In this document: piece by piece, positions 37,991 to 48,208 of the stretch | How positions within the stretch are numbered: the stretch's first letter is position 1 | How the letters are laid out: every line of letters starts with the position of its first letter | Assembly: GCF_051307045.1 (NCBI RefSeq) | Contig: NZ_CP150452.1 | Span: 682,001 to 746,000 of the forward strand | Reading direction: 5' to 3' | Source of the DNA: Dryocola sp031988645 | Lineage (GTDB): Bacteria > Pseudomonadota > Gammaproteobacteria > Enterobacterales > Enterobacteriaceae | Length of the DNA stretch: 64,000 nt | Made by a program: the position numbers and the translations under genes | The notes under the pieces: model-generated | The model's database searches: none | Told to the model about the DNA's origin: nothing | What the model saw: only the letters and a program-made list of their open reading frames with translations

Positions 37991-38756
37991 ATGGCCTACA
38001 GCAAAATTCGCCAACCTAAATTATCCGATGTGATTGAGCAGCAGTTGGAGTTTCTTATCCTTGAGGGAACCTTGCGTCCCGGCGAAAAACTCCCACCCGA
38101 GCGTGAACTGGCGCGTCAGTTTGACGTTTCTCGTCCTTCCCTGCGCGAGGCCCATACAGCGTCTCGAAGCAAAAGGATTACTGCTTCGTCGACAAGGCGG
38201 TGGCACTTTTGTCCAAAACAGCCTCTGGCAGAGCTTAAGCGACCCGCTCGTAGAACTGCTGTCTGACCATCCTGAATCCCAGTTTGACCTGCTTGAAACC
38301 CGCCATGCCCTGGAAGGGATCGGCGCGTATTACGCCGCATTGCGCGGGACTGATGAAGATCTCAAACGCATTAGCGACTGCCACGTCGCTATCGAGCGGG
38401 CGCAGGAGTCCGGCGATCTGGATGCTGAATCCGACGCCGTTATGCAGTATCAAATCGCAGTGACTGAAGCCGCACACAACGTTGTGCTACTACACTTGTT
38501 GCGCTGCATGGAACCCATGCTTGAACAAAACGTTCGCCAGAATTTTGAATTGCTCTACGCGCGTCGCGAAATGCTGGCGCAAGTGAGCAGCCATCGCGCC
38601 AGCATTTTTGCGGCGATTATGGCTCGCCAGCCGGAGCAGGCGCGTGAAGCGTCGCATCGTCACCTGGCATTTATCGAGGAAATATTGCTGGATCGCAGCC
38701 GCGAACAGAGCCGTCGTGAACGTTCTCTGCGGCGCTTACAGCAACGAAAGGAATAG
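37991..38756 (+). CDS. pdhR: Pyruvate dehydrogenase complex repressor PdhR, frameshifted
   Basis: PdhR is a GntR/FadR-type repressor that releases DNA when it binds pyruvate. The winged helix is N-terminal (ERELARQFDVSRPSLREA) with an FCD ligand domain after it. An extra C in CCC at 38151-38153 (GAGGCCATA read as GAGGCCCATA) breaks the frame inside the recognition region at REA|IQRLEAKG. Corrected, it is 254 residues, as in E. coli. It is the first gene of pdhR-aceE-aceF-lpd. Confidence 0.95.
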
Positions 38757-38898
38757 AGCCAACTTCAGGCTCGCAGGCGCCAAATTTAGAGCGCGGCAAC
38801 TAAACGCAGAACCTGTCTTATTGTGTTTTTTCAAGGAAAGCACAATGGGACAGGTTCCAGATAATCAACGTATTAGACACAGATAAGGAATACCACCC

Positions 38899-41563
38899 AT
38901 GTCAGAACGTTTCCCAAATGACGTGGATCCGATCGAAACTCGCGACTGGCAACAGGCGATCGAATCGGTCATCCGTGAAGAAGGTGTTGAGCGTGCTCAG
39001 TATCTCATCGACCAGCTGCTGGCCGAAGCCCGCAAAGGCGGCGTTAAAGTGGCTGCTGGTACAGGTGTAGCCAACTACGTCAACACTATTGCCGTTGAAG
39101 ATGAGCCGGAATACCCGGGCAATCTGGAGCTGGAGCGCCGTATTCGTTCTGCTATCCGCTGGAACGCCATCATGACCGTGCTGCGTGCGTCTAAAAAAGA
39201 CCTCGAGCTGGGCGGCCACATGGCTTCTTTCCAGTCTTCCGCAACCGTTTATGACGTGTGCTTCAACCACTTCTTCCGCGCCCGCACTGAAAAAGACGGC
39301 GGCGATCTGGTGTACTTCCAGGGCCACATCTCTCCGGGCGTGTACGCGCGTGCCTTCCTGGAAGGCCGTCTGACCGAAGAGCAGATGAACAACTTCCGTC
39401 AGGAAGTTCACGGCAACGGTCTTTCTTCTTATCCGCACCCGAAACTGATGCCGGAATTCTGGCAGTTCCCGACCGTCTCTATGGGTCTGGGCCCGATCGG
39501 CGCGATTTATCAGGCTAAATTCCAGAAATACCTGGAACACCGTGGTCTGAAAGACACCTCCGCGCAGCGCGTTTACGCGTTCCTGGGCGACGGCGAAATG
39601 GATGAGCCGGAATCCAAAGGCGCCATCACCATCGCGACCCGTGAAAAACTGGACAACCTGTGCTTCATCATCAACTGCAACCTGCAGCGTCTGGATGGCC
39701 CGGTAACCGGCAACGGCAAAATCATTAACGAACTGGAAGGCATCTTCGCAGGCGCCGGCTGGAACGTTATCAAAGTCATGTGGGGTTCCCGTTGGGACGA
39801 GCTGCTGCGTAAAGATACCAGCGGCAAACTGATTCAGCTGATGAACGAAACCGTTGACGGCGACTATCAGACCTTCAAATCTAAAAACGGCGCCTACGTG
39901 CGCGAGCACTTCTTCGGTAAATATCCGGAAACTGCCGCCCTGGTTGCCGACTGGACCGACGATCAGATCTGGGCGCTGAACCGCGGCGGCCACGATCCGA
40001 AGAAAGTCTACGCCGCGCTGAAAAAAGCGCAGGAAACCAAAGGTAAAGCGACCGTAATCCTCGCCCACACCATCAAAGGTTACGGCATGGGCGATACCGC
40101 GGAAGGTAAAAACATCGCTCACCAGGTTAAGAAAATGAACATGGACGGCGTGCGTTACGTACGTGACCGTTTCAACGTGCCTGTTGCCGATGCCGATATC
40201 GAAAAACTGCCGTACGTTAAGTTCGAAGAAGGCAGCGAAGAGTACAACTACCTGCACGGCCAGCGTCAGAAGCTGAACGGCTACCTGCCGTCCCGCCTGC
40301 CTAAGTTCACTGAAAAACTCGAGCTGCCTAAGCTTGAAGATTTCGGCCCGCTGCTGGAAGAGCAAAACAAAGAAATTTCCACCACTATCGCTTTCGTTCG
40401 CGCCCTGAACGTGATGCTGAAGAACCCGTCTATCAAAGACCGTCTGGTTCCAATCATCGCCGACGAAGCGCGTACTTTCGGTATGGAAGGCCTGTTCCGT
40501 CAGATTGGTATTTACAGCCCGAACGGCCAGCAGTACACCCCGCAGGACCGTGAGCAGGTTGCTTACTACAAAGAAGACGAGAAAGGTCAGATCCTGCAGG
40601 AAGGCATCAACGAGCTGGGCGCAGGCTCATCCTGGCTGGCGGCTGCGACTTCTTACAGCACCAACAACCTGCCGATGATCCCGTTCTACATCTACTACTC
40701 CATGTTCGGTTTCCAGCGTATCGGCGACCTGTGCTGGGCTGCGGGTGACCAGCAGGCGCGCGGCTTCCTGATCGGCGGGACTTCCGGTCGTACTACGCTT
40801 AACGGCGAAGGTTTGCAGCACGAAGACGGCCACAGCCATATTCAGTCTCTGACTATCCCTAACTGTATCTCTTACGACCCGGCTTACGCTTACGAAGTGG
40901 CCGTCATCATGCATGATGGTCTGGAGCGTATGTACGGTGAAGCGCAGGAGAACATTTACTACTACATCACCACGCTGAACGAAAACTACCACATGCCTGC
41001 GATGCCGCAGGGTGCGGAAGAAGGTATCCGTAAAGGTATCTACAAGCTGGAAACCGTAGAAGGCAGCAAAGGTAAAGTTCAGCTGATGGGCTCCGGTTCT
41101 ATCCTGCGTCACGTGCGTGAAGCGGCTCAGATCCTGGCGAAAGACTACGGCGTAGGTTCCGACGTATTCAGCGTCACCTCCTTCACCGAGCTTGCTCGCG
41201 ACGGTCAGGACTGTGAGCGCTGGAACATGCTGCACCCAACCGAAGAACCACGCGTACCGTACGTTGCTCAGGTCCTGAGCGATGCGCCGGCGGTGGCTTC
41301 CACTGACTATATGAAACTGTTCGCTGAGCAGATCCGTAACTTCATCCCGGCAAGCGACTACCGCGTACTGGGCACTGATGGCTTCGGTCGTTCAGACAGC
41401 CGCGAAAACCTGCGTCACCACTTCGAAGTTGACTCTTCCTATGTGGTAGTGGCCCGCGCTGGGCGAACTGGCTAAACGTGGCGAAATCGATAAGAAAGTG
41501 GTGGCCGAAGCTATCGCTAAATTCAATATCGATGCAGATAAAGTCAACCCGCGTCTGGCATAA
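38899..41563 (+). CDS. aceE: Pyruvate dehydrogenase E1 component AceE, frameshifted near 3' end
   Basis: AceE is the thiamine-diphosphate E1 that decarboxylates pyruvate and acetylates the lipoyl groups of AceF. The ThDP motif GDGEMDEPES...NLCFIINCNLQ lies near residue 230. An extra C in CCC at 41453-41455 (GTGGCCGCG read as GTGGCCCGCG) gives a false stop at 41475. Corrected, the end is ALGELAKRGEIDKKV...NPRLA with TAA at 41561-41563 and 887 residues, as in E. coli. aceF starts 15 bases on. Confidence 0.97.
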
Positions 41564-41578
41564 GAGGTAAAGAATAAA

Positions 41579-43468
41579 ATGGCTATCGAAATCAATGTAC
41601 CGGACATCGGGGCTGATGAAGTTGAAATCACCGAGATCCTGGTAAAAGTTGGCGACAAAGTTGAAGCTGAACAGTCGCTGATCACCGTAGAAGGCGACAA
41701 GGCCTCTATGGAAGTTCCGTCTCCGCAGGCCGGCATCGTAAAAGAGATTAAAGTCTCCGTCGGTGACAAAACCGAGACCGGTAAACTGATCATGATTTTC
41801 GATTCCGCCGAAGGTGCAGCAGCCGCTGCGCCTGCTCAGGCAGAAGAGAAGAAAGAAGCAGCGCCGGCCGCTGCGGCTCCAGCAGCCGCGAGCGCGAAAG
41901 AAGTGAACGTGCCGGACATCGGCGGTGACGAAGTAGAAGTTACCGAGATCATGGTTAAAGTGGGCGACAAAGTAGAAGCGGAACAGTCGCTGATCACCGT
42001 TGAAGGTGATAAAGCTTCTATGGAAGTCCCTGCGCCGTTCGCCGGCACCGTAAAAGAAATCAAAATCAGCACCGGCGACAAAGTGTCTACCGGCTCCCTG
42101 ATTATGGTCTTCGAAGTAGCGGGCGCCGCGCCGGCTGCGACGGAAGCCAAAGCTGAAGCCGCTCCGGCCGCCGCTGCGCCGGCTGCCTCCGGCGCGAAAG
42201 AAGTTAACGTGCCTGATATCGGCGGCGACGAAGTAGAAGTGACCGAAGTGATGGTGAAAGTGGGCGATAAAGTTGCCGCCGAGCAGTCGCTGATCACCGT
42301 TGAAGGTGACAAAGCTTCTATGGAAGTTCCGGCGCCGTTCGCCGGCACCGTAAAAGAAATCAAAATCAGCACCGGCGACAAAGTGTCTACCGGCTCCCTG
42401 ATTATGGTCTTCGAAGTTGAAGGCGCAGCGCCTGCTCCGGCTGCGAAGCAGGAAGCAGCGGCTCCGGCTCCGGCGGCTAAAGCAGAAAAACCTGCAGCGG
42501 CGCCGGCTAAAGCCGAAGGCAAATCTGAATTCGCTGAAAACGACGCTTACGTCCACGCTACCCCGCTGATTCGCCGTCTGGCGCGCGAGTTCGGCGTGAA
42601 CCTGGCGAAAGTGAAGGGCACCGGTCGTAAAGGCCGTATCCTGCGCGAAGACGTTCAGGCCTACGTGAAAGACGCCGTTAAGCGCGCTGAATCCGCTCCA
42701 GCCGCCGCGACCGGCGGCGGTCTGCCGGGCATGTTGCCATGGCCAAAAGTGGACTTCAGCAAGTTCGGCGAAATCGAAGAAGTTGAAATGGGCCGTATCC
42801 AGAAAATTTCTGGCGCGAACCTGAGCCGTAACTGGGTGATGATCCCGCACGTTACGCACTTCGACAAAACCGATATCACCGATCTGGAAGCGTTCCGTAA
42901 ACAGCAGAACGAAGAAGCCGCTAAACGCAAGCTGGACGTGAAGTTCACCCCTGTGGTGTTCATCATGAAAGCCGTTGCCGCAGCGCTCGAGCAGATGCCG
43001 CGTTTCAACAGCTCCCTGTCCGAAGACGGCCAGAAGCTGACGCTGAAAAAATACATCAACATCGGCGTGGCGGTAGATACGCCAAACGGTCTGGTGGTTC
43101 CGGTGTTCAAGGATGTGAACAAGAAGAGCATCACCGAACTGTCCCGCGAACTGATGGCTATCTCCAAAAAAGCTCGCGACGGCAAGCTGACCGCCGGCGA
43201 AATGCAGGGCGGCTGCTTCACCATCTCAAGCCTGGGCGGTATCGGGACGACTCACTTCGCGCCGATCGTTAACGCCCCTGAAGTGGCTATCCTGGGCGTC
43301 TCCAAGTCCGCGATGGAGCCGGTGTGGAACGGTAAAGAGTTCACGCCGCGTCTGATGATGCCGATGTCGCTCTCCTTCGACCACCGCGTGATCGACGGTG
43401 CCGACGGCGCGCGCTTTATCACCATCATCAACAACATGCTGGCTGATATTCGCCGCCTGGTGATGTAA
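41579..43468 (+). CDS. aceF: Dihydrolipoamide acetyltransferase AceF (E2)
   Basis: AceF forms the core of the pyruvate dehydrogenase complex and passes acetyl groups to CoA. Three N-terminal lipoyl domains carry lipoylated lysines at 41, 145 and 245 (each in EGDKASMEV), joined by Ala/Pro/Glu-rich linkers. A peripheral subunit-binding domain follows (VHATPLIRRLAREFGVNL), then the catalytic domain with DHRVIDGADGARF near the end. The 629 residues compare with 630 in E. coli. The frame is intact. Confidence 0.98.
   Translation: MAIEINVPDIGADEVEITEILVKVGDKVEAEQSLITVEGDKASMEVPSPQAGIVKEIKVSVGDKTETGKLIMIFDSAEGAAAAAPAQAEEKKEAAPAAAAPAAASAKEVNVPDIGGDEVEVTEIMVKVGDKVEAEQSLITVEGDKASMEVPAPFAGTVKEIKISTGDKVSTGSLIMVFEVAGAAPAATEAKAEAAPAAAAPAASGAKEVNVPDIGGDEVEVTEVMVKVGDKVAAEQSLITVEGDKASMEVPAPFAGTVKEIKISTGDKVSTGSLIMVFEVEGAAPAPAAKQEAAAPAPAAKAEKPAAAPAKAEGKSEFAENDAYVHATPLIRRLAREFGVNLAKVKGTGRKGRILREDVQAYVKDAVKRAESAPAAATGGGLPGMLPWPKVDFSKFGEIEEVEMGRIQKISGANLSRNWVMIPHVTHFDKTDITDLEAFRKQQNEEAAKRKLDVKFTPVVFIMKAVAAALEQMPRFNSSLSEDGQKLTLKKYINIGVAVDTPNGLVVPVFKDVNKKSITELSRELMAISKKARDGKLTAGEMQGGCFTISSLGGIGTTHFAPIVNAPEVAILGVSKSAMEPVWNGKEFTPRLMMPMSLSFDHRVIDGADGARFITIINNMLADIRRLVM
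41984..42417 (+). repeat. Tandem DNA repeat of lipoyl domains 2 and 3 in aceF
   Basis: Bases 41984-42117 and 42284-42417 are 134-base copies exactly 300 bases apart, differing at only three positions, with 86 consecutive identical bases (42032-42117 and 42332-42417). Third codon positions are conserved too, so this is recent homogenisation and not only protein-level constraint. The first lipoyl domain is more diverged. Confidence 0.9.
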
Positions 43469-43471
43469 TCG

Positions 43472-43500
43472 AAAAAGCCGGCCGGTCGGCCGGCTTTTTT
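43472..43500 (+). terminator. Terminator after aceF
   Basis: AAAAAGCCGGCC and GGCCGGCTTTTT pair around GGTC, ending in six Ts. It separates aceEF from the internal lpd promoter. Confidence 0.9.
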
Positions 43501-43565
43501 CTGATAATCTCATGACGCTGTTTGAGATTAGCGGCTGCATAACATAAATCGTTTGCCGTTTGTTG

Positions 43566-43594
43566 TTTCAAATTTGTTAACAATTTTGTAAACT
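43566..43594 (+). promoter_or_regulatory. Candidate lpd promoter
   Basis: TTTCAA (43566-43571), 17 bases, TAAACT (43589-43594). It overlaps GTTAACAATTTTGTAAA, which resembles ArcA direct repeats. E. coli lpd has its own ArcA-regulated promoter here. Upstream is an 8-bp inverted repeat TAATCTCA/TGAGATTA (43505-43530). Pattern only. Confidence 0.4.
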
Positions 43595-43681
43595 GCGGGC
43601 GGATAGAACGTCCCGGTGGATGATGGGCGTTAAGACATAAAAATGACGTCAGACCCGCCGGAAATAAATTAAGAGGTCATG

Positions 43682-45107
43682 ATGAGTACTGAAATCAAAA
43701 CTCAGGTCGTGGTACTTGGGGCAGGGCCCGGCAGGTTACTCTGCTGCCTTCCGTTGCGCTGATTTAGGTCTGGAGACCGTAATTGTTGAGCGCTACAGCA
43801 CCCTGGGTGGTGTTTGCCTTAACGTTGGCTGTATCCCTTCTAAAGCCCTGCTGCACGTTGCAAAAGTTATCGAAGAAGCGAAAGCTTTGGCCGAGCACGG
43901 CATCGTTTTCGGCGAGCCGAAAACCGACATCGACAAAATCCGTACCTGGAAAGAAAAGGTTATCAACCAGCTGACCGGCGGTCTGTCCGGTATGGCGAAA
44001 GGCCGTAAGGTCAAAGTTGTTAACGGTCTGGGTAAATTCACCGGCGCCAACACCCTGGTGGTTGAAGGCGAAAACGGCTCAACCACCATTAACTTTGATA
44101 ACGCGATTATCGCGGCGGGTTCCCGTCCGATTCAGCTGCCTTTCATTCCGCATGAAGACCCACGCGTATGGGATTCCACCGACGCGCTGGAGCTGAAATC
44201 CGTACCAAAACGCATGCTGGTTATGGGCGGCGGCATCATCGGTCTGGAAATGGGTACCGTGTACCATGCGCTGGGTTCAGAGATTGACGTGGTTGAAATG
44301 TTCGACCAGGTTATCCCGGCCGCGGACAAAGACGTGGTGAAAGTCTTCACCAAGCGCATCAGCAAGCAGTTCAACCTGATGCTGGAAACCAAAGTGACCG
44401 CCGTTGAAGCCAAAGAAGACGGCATCTACGTCACGATGGAAGGTAAAAAAGCCCCTGCGGAACCACAGCGTTACGACGCGGTTCTGGTGGCTATCGGCCG
44501 CGTACCTAACGGTAAGCTGCTGGAGGCGGGCGCAGCCGGCGTTGAGGTTGACGATCGCGGCTTTATCCGCACCGACAAGCAGATGCGCACCAACGTGCCG
44601 CACATCTACGCTATCGGCGACATCGTCGGTCAGCCGATGCTGGCTCACAAAGGCGTTCATGAAGGCCACGTTGCCGCGGAAGTTATCGCCGGCATGAAGC
44701 ACTACTTCGACCCGAAAGTGATTCCATCCATCGCTTACACCGAGCCGGAAGTCGCATGGGTTGGCCTGACCGAGAAAGAAGCGAAAGAAAAAGGCATCAG
44801 CTATGAAACCGCCACCTTCCCGTGGGCTGCTTCTGGCCGTGCTATCGCTTCCGACTGCGCGGACGGCATGACCAAGCTGATCTTCGACAAAGAGACCCAC
44901 CGCGTTATCGGCGGCGCGATTGTCGGCACCAACGGCGGCGAGCTGCTGGGTGAAATCGGTCTGGCTATCGAAATGGGCTGTGACGCTGAAGATATCGCGC
45001 TTACCATCCACGCGCACCCGACTCTGCACGAGTCCGTGGGCCTGGCGGCTGAGATCTTCGAAGGCAGCATCACCGACCTGCCAAACGCGAAAGCGAAGAA
45101 AAAGTAA
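43682..45107 (+). CDS. lpd: Dihydrolipoamide dehydrogenase Lpd, frameshifted near 5' end
   Basis: Lpd is the FAD enzyme (E3) that reoxidises dihydrolipoyl groups in the pyruvate, 2-oxoglutarate and glycine cleavage complexes. An extra C in CCC at 43727-43729 (GGGCCGG read as GGGCCCGG) breaks the N-terminal FAD loop at GAGP|AGYSAA. The redox disulfide is CLNVGC (45-50 in the corrected protein), the NAD loop GGGIIGLEMG, and the catalytic His-Glu HAHPTLHE. Starting at the second of two ATGs gives 474 residues, as in E. coli. Confidence 0.96.
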
Positions 45108-45123
45108 CTTTCAGCGTTTGATG

Positions 45124-45151
45124 AAACGGCCCTGCGGGGCCGTTTTTTTTG
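45124..45151 (+). terminator. Terminator after lpd
   Basis: AAACGGCCC pairs with GGGCCGTTT around TGCG, followed by eight Ts. Confidence 0.9.
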
Positions 45152-45152
45152 C

Positions 45153-45195
45153 CTTTGCGTAGGCCGGATAAGCCTGCGAAAGCCGACACGCCTGG
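45153..45195. repeat. REP-like element remnant
   Basis: TGCGTAGGCCGGATAAG followed by CCTGCGAAAGCCGACACGCC resembles one half of an E. coli BIME/REP unit (the CTTATCCGGCCTAC end, reversed) with a degraded partner. Extragenic position between lpd and acnB fits. Confidence 0.5.
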
Positions 45196-45227
45196 ATGAG
45201 AGGGTTCATCCTGCGCAAAACAACTCG

Positions 45228-45247
45228 CCGCCGGAAGGCGGTTTTTT
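45228..45247 (+). terminator. Second terminator-like hairpin upstream of acnB
   Basis: CCGCC (45228-45232) and GGCGG (45237-45241) with a GGAA loop, then TTTTTT. It would insulate acnB from lpd readthrough. Confidence 0.65.
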
Positions 45248-45328
45248 GTGCCTGAAGGTCATATCGAAAAGTAATATTTCGCCCTTAACGATTCAGCAAG
45301 GATTTAATGTTGCTTTTTTGTAAACGGA

Positions 45329-45357
45329 TTAACACCCCCCCAAAATCCTGCTATGCT
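45329..45357 (+). promoter_or_regulatory. acnB promoter
   Basis: TTAACA (45329-45334), 17 bases, TATGCT (45352-45357), about 104 bases before the GTG. Spacing and position resemble the E. coli acnB promoter. Confidence 0.7.
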
Positions 45358-45460
45358 GCCGTCGCGGATCCGGGCATTTACCCTACAAACTGCTGTCTCA
45401 CAGGAGCGTGAAGAGATTTAGCCTGGCGCCATAATGACAATGAGAGCGAGGAGAACCGTC

Positions 45461-48058
45461 GTGCTAGAAGAATACCGTAAGCACGTAGCTGAACGTGCTG
45501 CTGAAGGGATTGTTGCCAAACCCTTAGATGCCACCCAAATGGCTGCGCTGGTTGAATTGCTGAAAACCCCGCCGGTGGGTGAAGAAGAATTTCTGTTAGA
45601 TCTGATTACCAATCGTGTTCCGCCAGGCGTTGATGAAGCCGCCTACGTTAAAGCCGGATTCCTGGCGGCCCTCGCCAAAGGCGATGCTATCTCCCCGTTA
45701 ATCTCCCCTGAAAAAGCGGTTGAACTGCTTGGCACCATGCAGGGCGGTTATAATATTCACCCGCTGATTGATGCGCTCGATAACGAAAAGCTGGCGCCAA
45801 TAGCGGCTAAAGCGCTGTCCCACACGCTGCTGATGTTCGATAACTTCTACGACGTGGAAGAAAAAGCCAAAGCGGGCAACGTCCATGCGCAGCAGGTGCT
45901 GAAATCCTGGGCCGACGCCGAGTGGTTCCTGAGCCGCCCTAAGCTTGCGGAAAAAATCACCGTCACCGTCTTTAAGGTGACCGGCGAAACCAACACCGAT
46001 GACCTGTCTCCGGCGCCGGATGCGTGGTCGCGTCCGGATATCCCTCTGCACGCTCTGGCGATGCTCAAAAACGCCCGCGAAGGCATTGAGCCGGACCAGC
46101 CGGGAAGCGTGGGCCCGATCAAACAGATCGAAGCGCTGAACAAAAAAGGTTTCCCGCTGGCCTACGTCGGCGACGTAGTCGGCACAGGTTCATCGCGTAA
46201 ATCCGCCACTAACTCCGTGCTGTGGTTTATGGGCGACGACATCCCGAACGTGCCGAACAAGCGCGGCGGCGGCGTGGTGCTCGGCGGCAAAATCGCCCCT
46301 ATCTTCTTCAACACCATGGAAGATGCCGGCGCGCTGCCAATCGAAGTGGACGTAAACAATCTTCATATGGGCGATGTTATCGACATCTATCCGTATCAAG
46401 GTGAAGTGCGCAACCATGAAACCAACGAGCCGATCGCCAGCTTCGAGTTGAAAACAGACGTGCTGCTGGATGAAGTCCGTGCCGGCGGCCGTATTCCGCT
46501 GATTATCGGCCGCGGCCTGACCACCAAAGCGCGCGAAGCGCTGGGTCTGCCGCACAGCGAAGTCTTCGTGCAGGCGAAAGACGTGGTGGCCAGCACCCGC
46601 GGCTTCTCGCTGGCGCAGAAAATGGTGGGCCGCGCCTGCGGCGTGGAAGGCATTCGTCCGAACCAGTATTGCGAGCCGAAGATGACCTCCGTAGGCTCTC
46701 AGGACACCACCGGACCGATGACCCGCGACGAGCTTAAAGACCTGGCGTGTCTGGGCTTCTCCGCCGATTTAGTGATGCAGTCCTTCTGCCATACGGCGGC
46801 TTATCCTAAGCCTGTGGACGTTACCACGCACCACACGCTGCCGGACTTCATCATGAACCGCGGCGGCGTGTCGCTGCGTCCGGGCGACGGCGTCATCCAC
46901 TCCTGGCTGAACCGTATGCTGCTGCCGGATACCGTAGGGACAGGCGGCGACTCCCATACTCGTTTCCCTATCGGCATTTCCTTCCCGGCGGGTTCCGGCC
47001 TCGTGGCCTTTGCGGCGGCGACCGGCGTAATGCCGCTGGATATGCCTGAATCCGTGCTGGTGCGCTTCAAAGGCAAAATGCAGCCGGGCATCACCCTGCG
47101 CGACCTGGTTCACGCCATTCCGCTGTACGCCATCAAACAAGGCTTGCTGACCGTTGAGAAGAAGGGCAAGAAGAACATCTTCTCCGGCCGAATCCTCGAA
47201 ATCGAAGGTTTGCCGACGCTGAAAGTCGAGCAGGCGTTTGAGCTGACCGACGCCTCCGCGGAGCGTTCCGCCGCAGGCTGCACCATCAAGCTGGATCGCG
47301 AGCCGATCGAAGAGTATCTGAGCTCCAACATCGTGCTGCTGAAATGGATGATCGCCGAAGGCTACGGCGATCGTCGTACGCTTGAGCGCCGTATCCAGGG
47401 CATGGAAAAATGGCTGGCCGATCCGCAGCTGATGGAAGCGGACGCGGACGCGGAGTACGCCGCGGTAATTGAAATCGACCTGAACGATATCAAAGAGCCG
47501 ATCCTGTGCGCGCCGAACGATCCGGACGACGCGCGTCTGCTGTCAGACGTTGCGGGCGAAAAAATCGATGAGGTGTTTATCGGTTCCTGCATGACTAACA
47601 TCGGCCACTTCCGTGCCGCCGGCAAGCTGCTCGATAGCCACCAGGGCCAGCTGCCGACCCGTCTGTGGGTCGCGCCGCCAACGCGTATGGATGCCGCGCA
47701 GCTTACTGAGGAAGGCTATTACAGCGTCTTTGGCAAGAGCGGGGCGCGTATCGAAATCCCAGGCTGTTCGCTGTGCATGGGTAACCAGGCGCGCGTCGCC
47801 GATGGCGCGACGGTGGTTTCCACCTCTACCCGTAACTTCCCGAACCGTTTAGGCACCGGGGCGAACGTCTTCCTTGCGTCCGCAGAGCTGGCCGCCGTAG
47901 CTTCCCTGCTGGGCAAGCTGCCGACGCCTGACGAATACCAGACCTTTATGGCGCAGGTCGATAAGACGGCGGTAGACACCTATCGCTACCTGAACTTCGA
48001 CAAGCTGTCTCAGTATACCGAGAAGGCCGACGGCGTTATTTTCCAGACCGCGGTCTGA
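45461..48058 (+). CDS. acnB: Aconitate hydratase B
   Basis: AcnB is the main aconitase of the citric acid cycle, also acting as 2-methylisocitrate dehydratase and, as apoprotein, an mRNA-binding regulator. The GTG at 45461 (VLEEYRKHVAERAAEG) gives 865 residues, equal to E. coli; the ATG at 45434 would add nine unsupported residues. It has an N-terminal HEAT-like domain, swivel domain, and 4Fe-4S ligands in GSCMTN and GCSLCMGN near the C-terminus. The frame is intact. Confidence 0.97.
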   Translation: MLEEYRKHVAERAAEGIVAKPLDATQMAALVELLKTPPVGEEEFLLDLITNRVPPGVDEAAYVKAGFLAALAKGDAISPLISPEKAVELLGTMQGGYNIHPLIDALDNEKLAPIAAKALSHTLLMFDNFYDVEEKAKAGNVHAQQVLKSWADAEWFLSRPKLAEKITVTVFKVTGETNTDDLSPAPDAWSRPDIPLHALAMLKNAREGIEPDQPGSVGPIKQIEALNKKGFPLAYVGDVVGTGSSRKSATNSVLWFMGDDIPNVPNKRGGGVVLGGKIAPIFFNTMEDAGALPIEVDVNNLHMGDVIDIYPYQGEVRNHETNEPIASFELKTDVLLDEVRAGGRIPLIIGRGLTTKAREALGLPHSEVFVQAKDVVASTRGFSLAQKMVGRACGVEGIRPNQYCEPKMTSVGSQDTTGPMTRDELKDLACLGFSADLVMQSFCHTAAYPKPVDVTTHHTLPDFIMNRGGVSLRPGDGVIHSWLNRMLLPDTVGTGGDSHTRFPIGISFPAGSGLVAFAAATGVMPLDMPESVLVRFKGKMQPGITLRDLVHAIPLYAIKQGLLTVEKKGKKNIFSGRILEIEGLPTLKVEQAFELTDASAERSAAGCTIKLDREPIEEYLSSNIVLLKWMIAEGYGDRRTLERRIQGMEKWLADPQLMEADADAEYAAVIEIDLNDIKEPILCAPNDPDDARLLSDVAGEKIDEVFIGSCMTNIGHFRAAGKLLDSHQGQLPTRLWVAPPTRMDAAQLTEEGYYSVFGKSGARIEIPGCSLCMGNQARVADGATVVSTSTRNFPNRLGTGANVFLASAELAAVASLLGKLPTPDEYQTFMAQVDKTAVDTYRYLNFDKLSQYTEKADGVIFQTAV

Positions 48059-48074
48059 TAACTAAGCAAAATGT

Positions 48075-48100
48075 AAAAGGGAGGCTTCGGCCTCCCTTTT
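48075..48100 (+). terminator. Terminator after acnB
   Basis: AAAAGGGAGGC (48075-48085) pairs with GCCTCCCTTTT (48090-48100) around a TTCG tetraloop, with a T-run. Confidence 0.93.
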
Positions 48101-48208
48101 TATTTGCGCCAGGCGTTCCACCACGCTGTTTTTCGCCGACTTTGCTGCGATAATTACCCTATACGCGAAGGGGTGCTGGATTTCCCTCGCCCAGCAGAGG
48201 AATACACC

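Larger units (their letters stand above)
45108..45460. other. lpd-acnB intergenic region
   Basis: This 353-base gap holds the lpd terminator, a REP-like remnant, a second terminator-like hairpin (45228-45247) and the acnB promoter. The yacH gene present here in E. coli K-12 is absent. No ORF with coding character is seen. Confidence 0.8.

Noticed and set aside
38902..40365. 487-codon open frame antisense to aceE
   Set aside because: Shadow frame caused by codon bias of a highly expressed gene; no recognisable domain.
41342..42859. 505-codon open frame antisense to aceE/aceF
   Set aside because: Low-complexity shadow of the repeated lipoyl domains; no independent coding signal.
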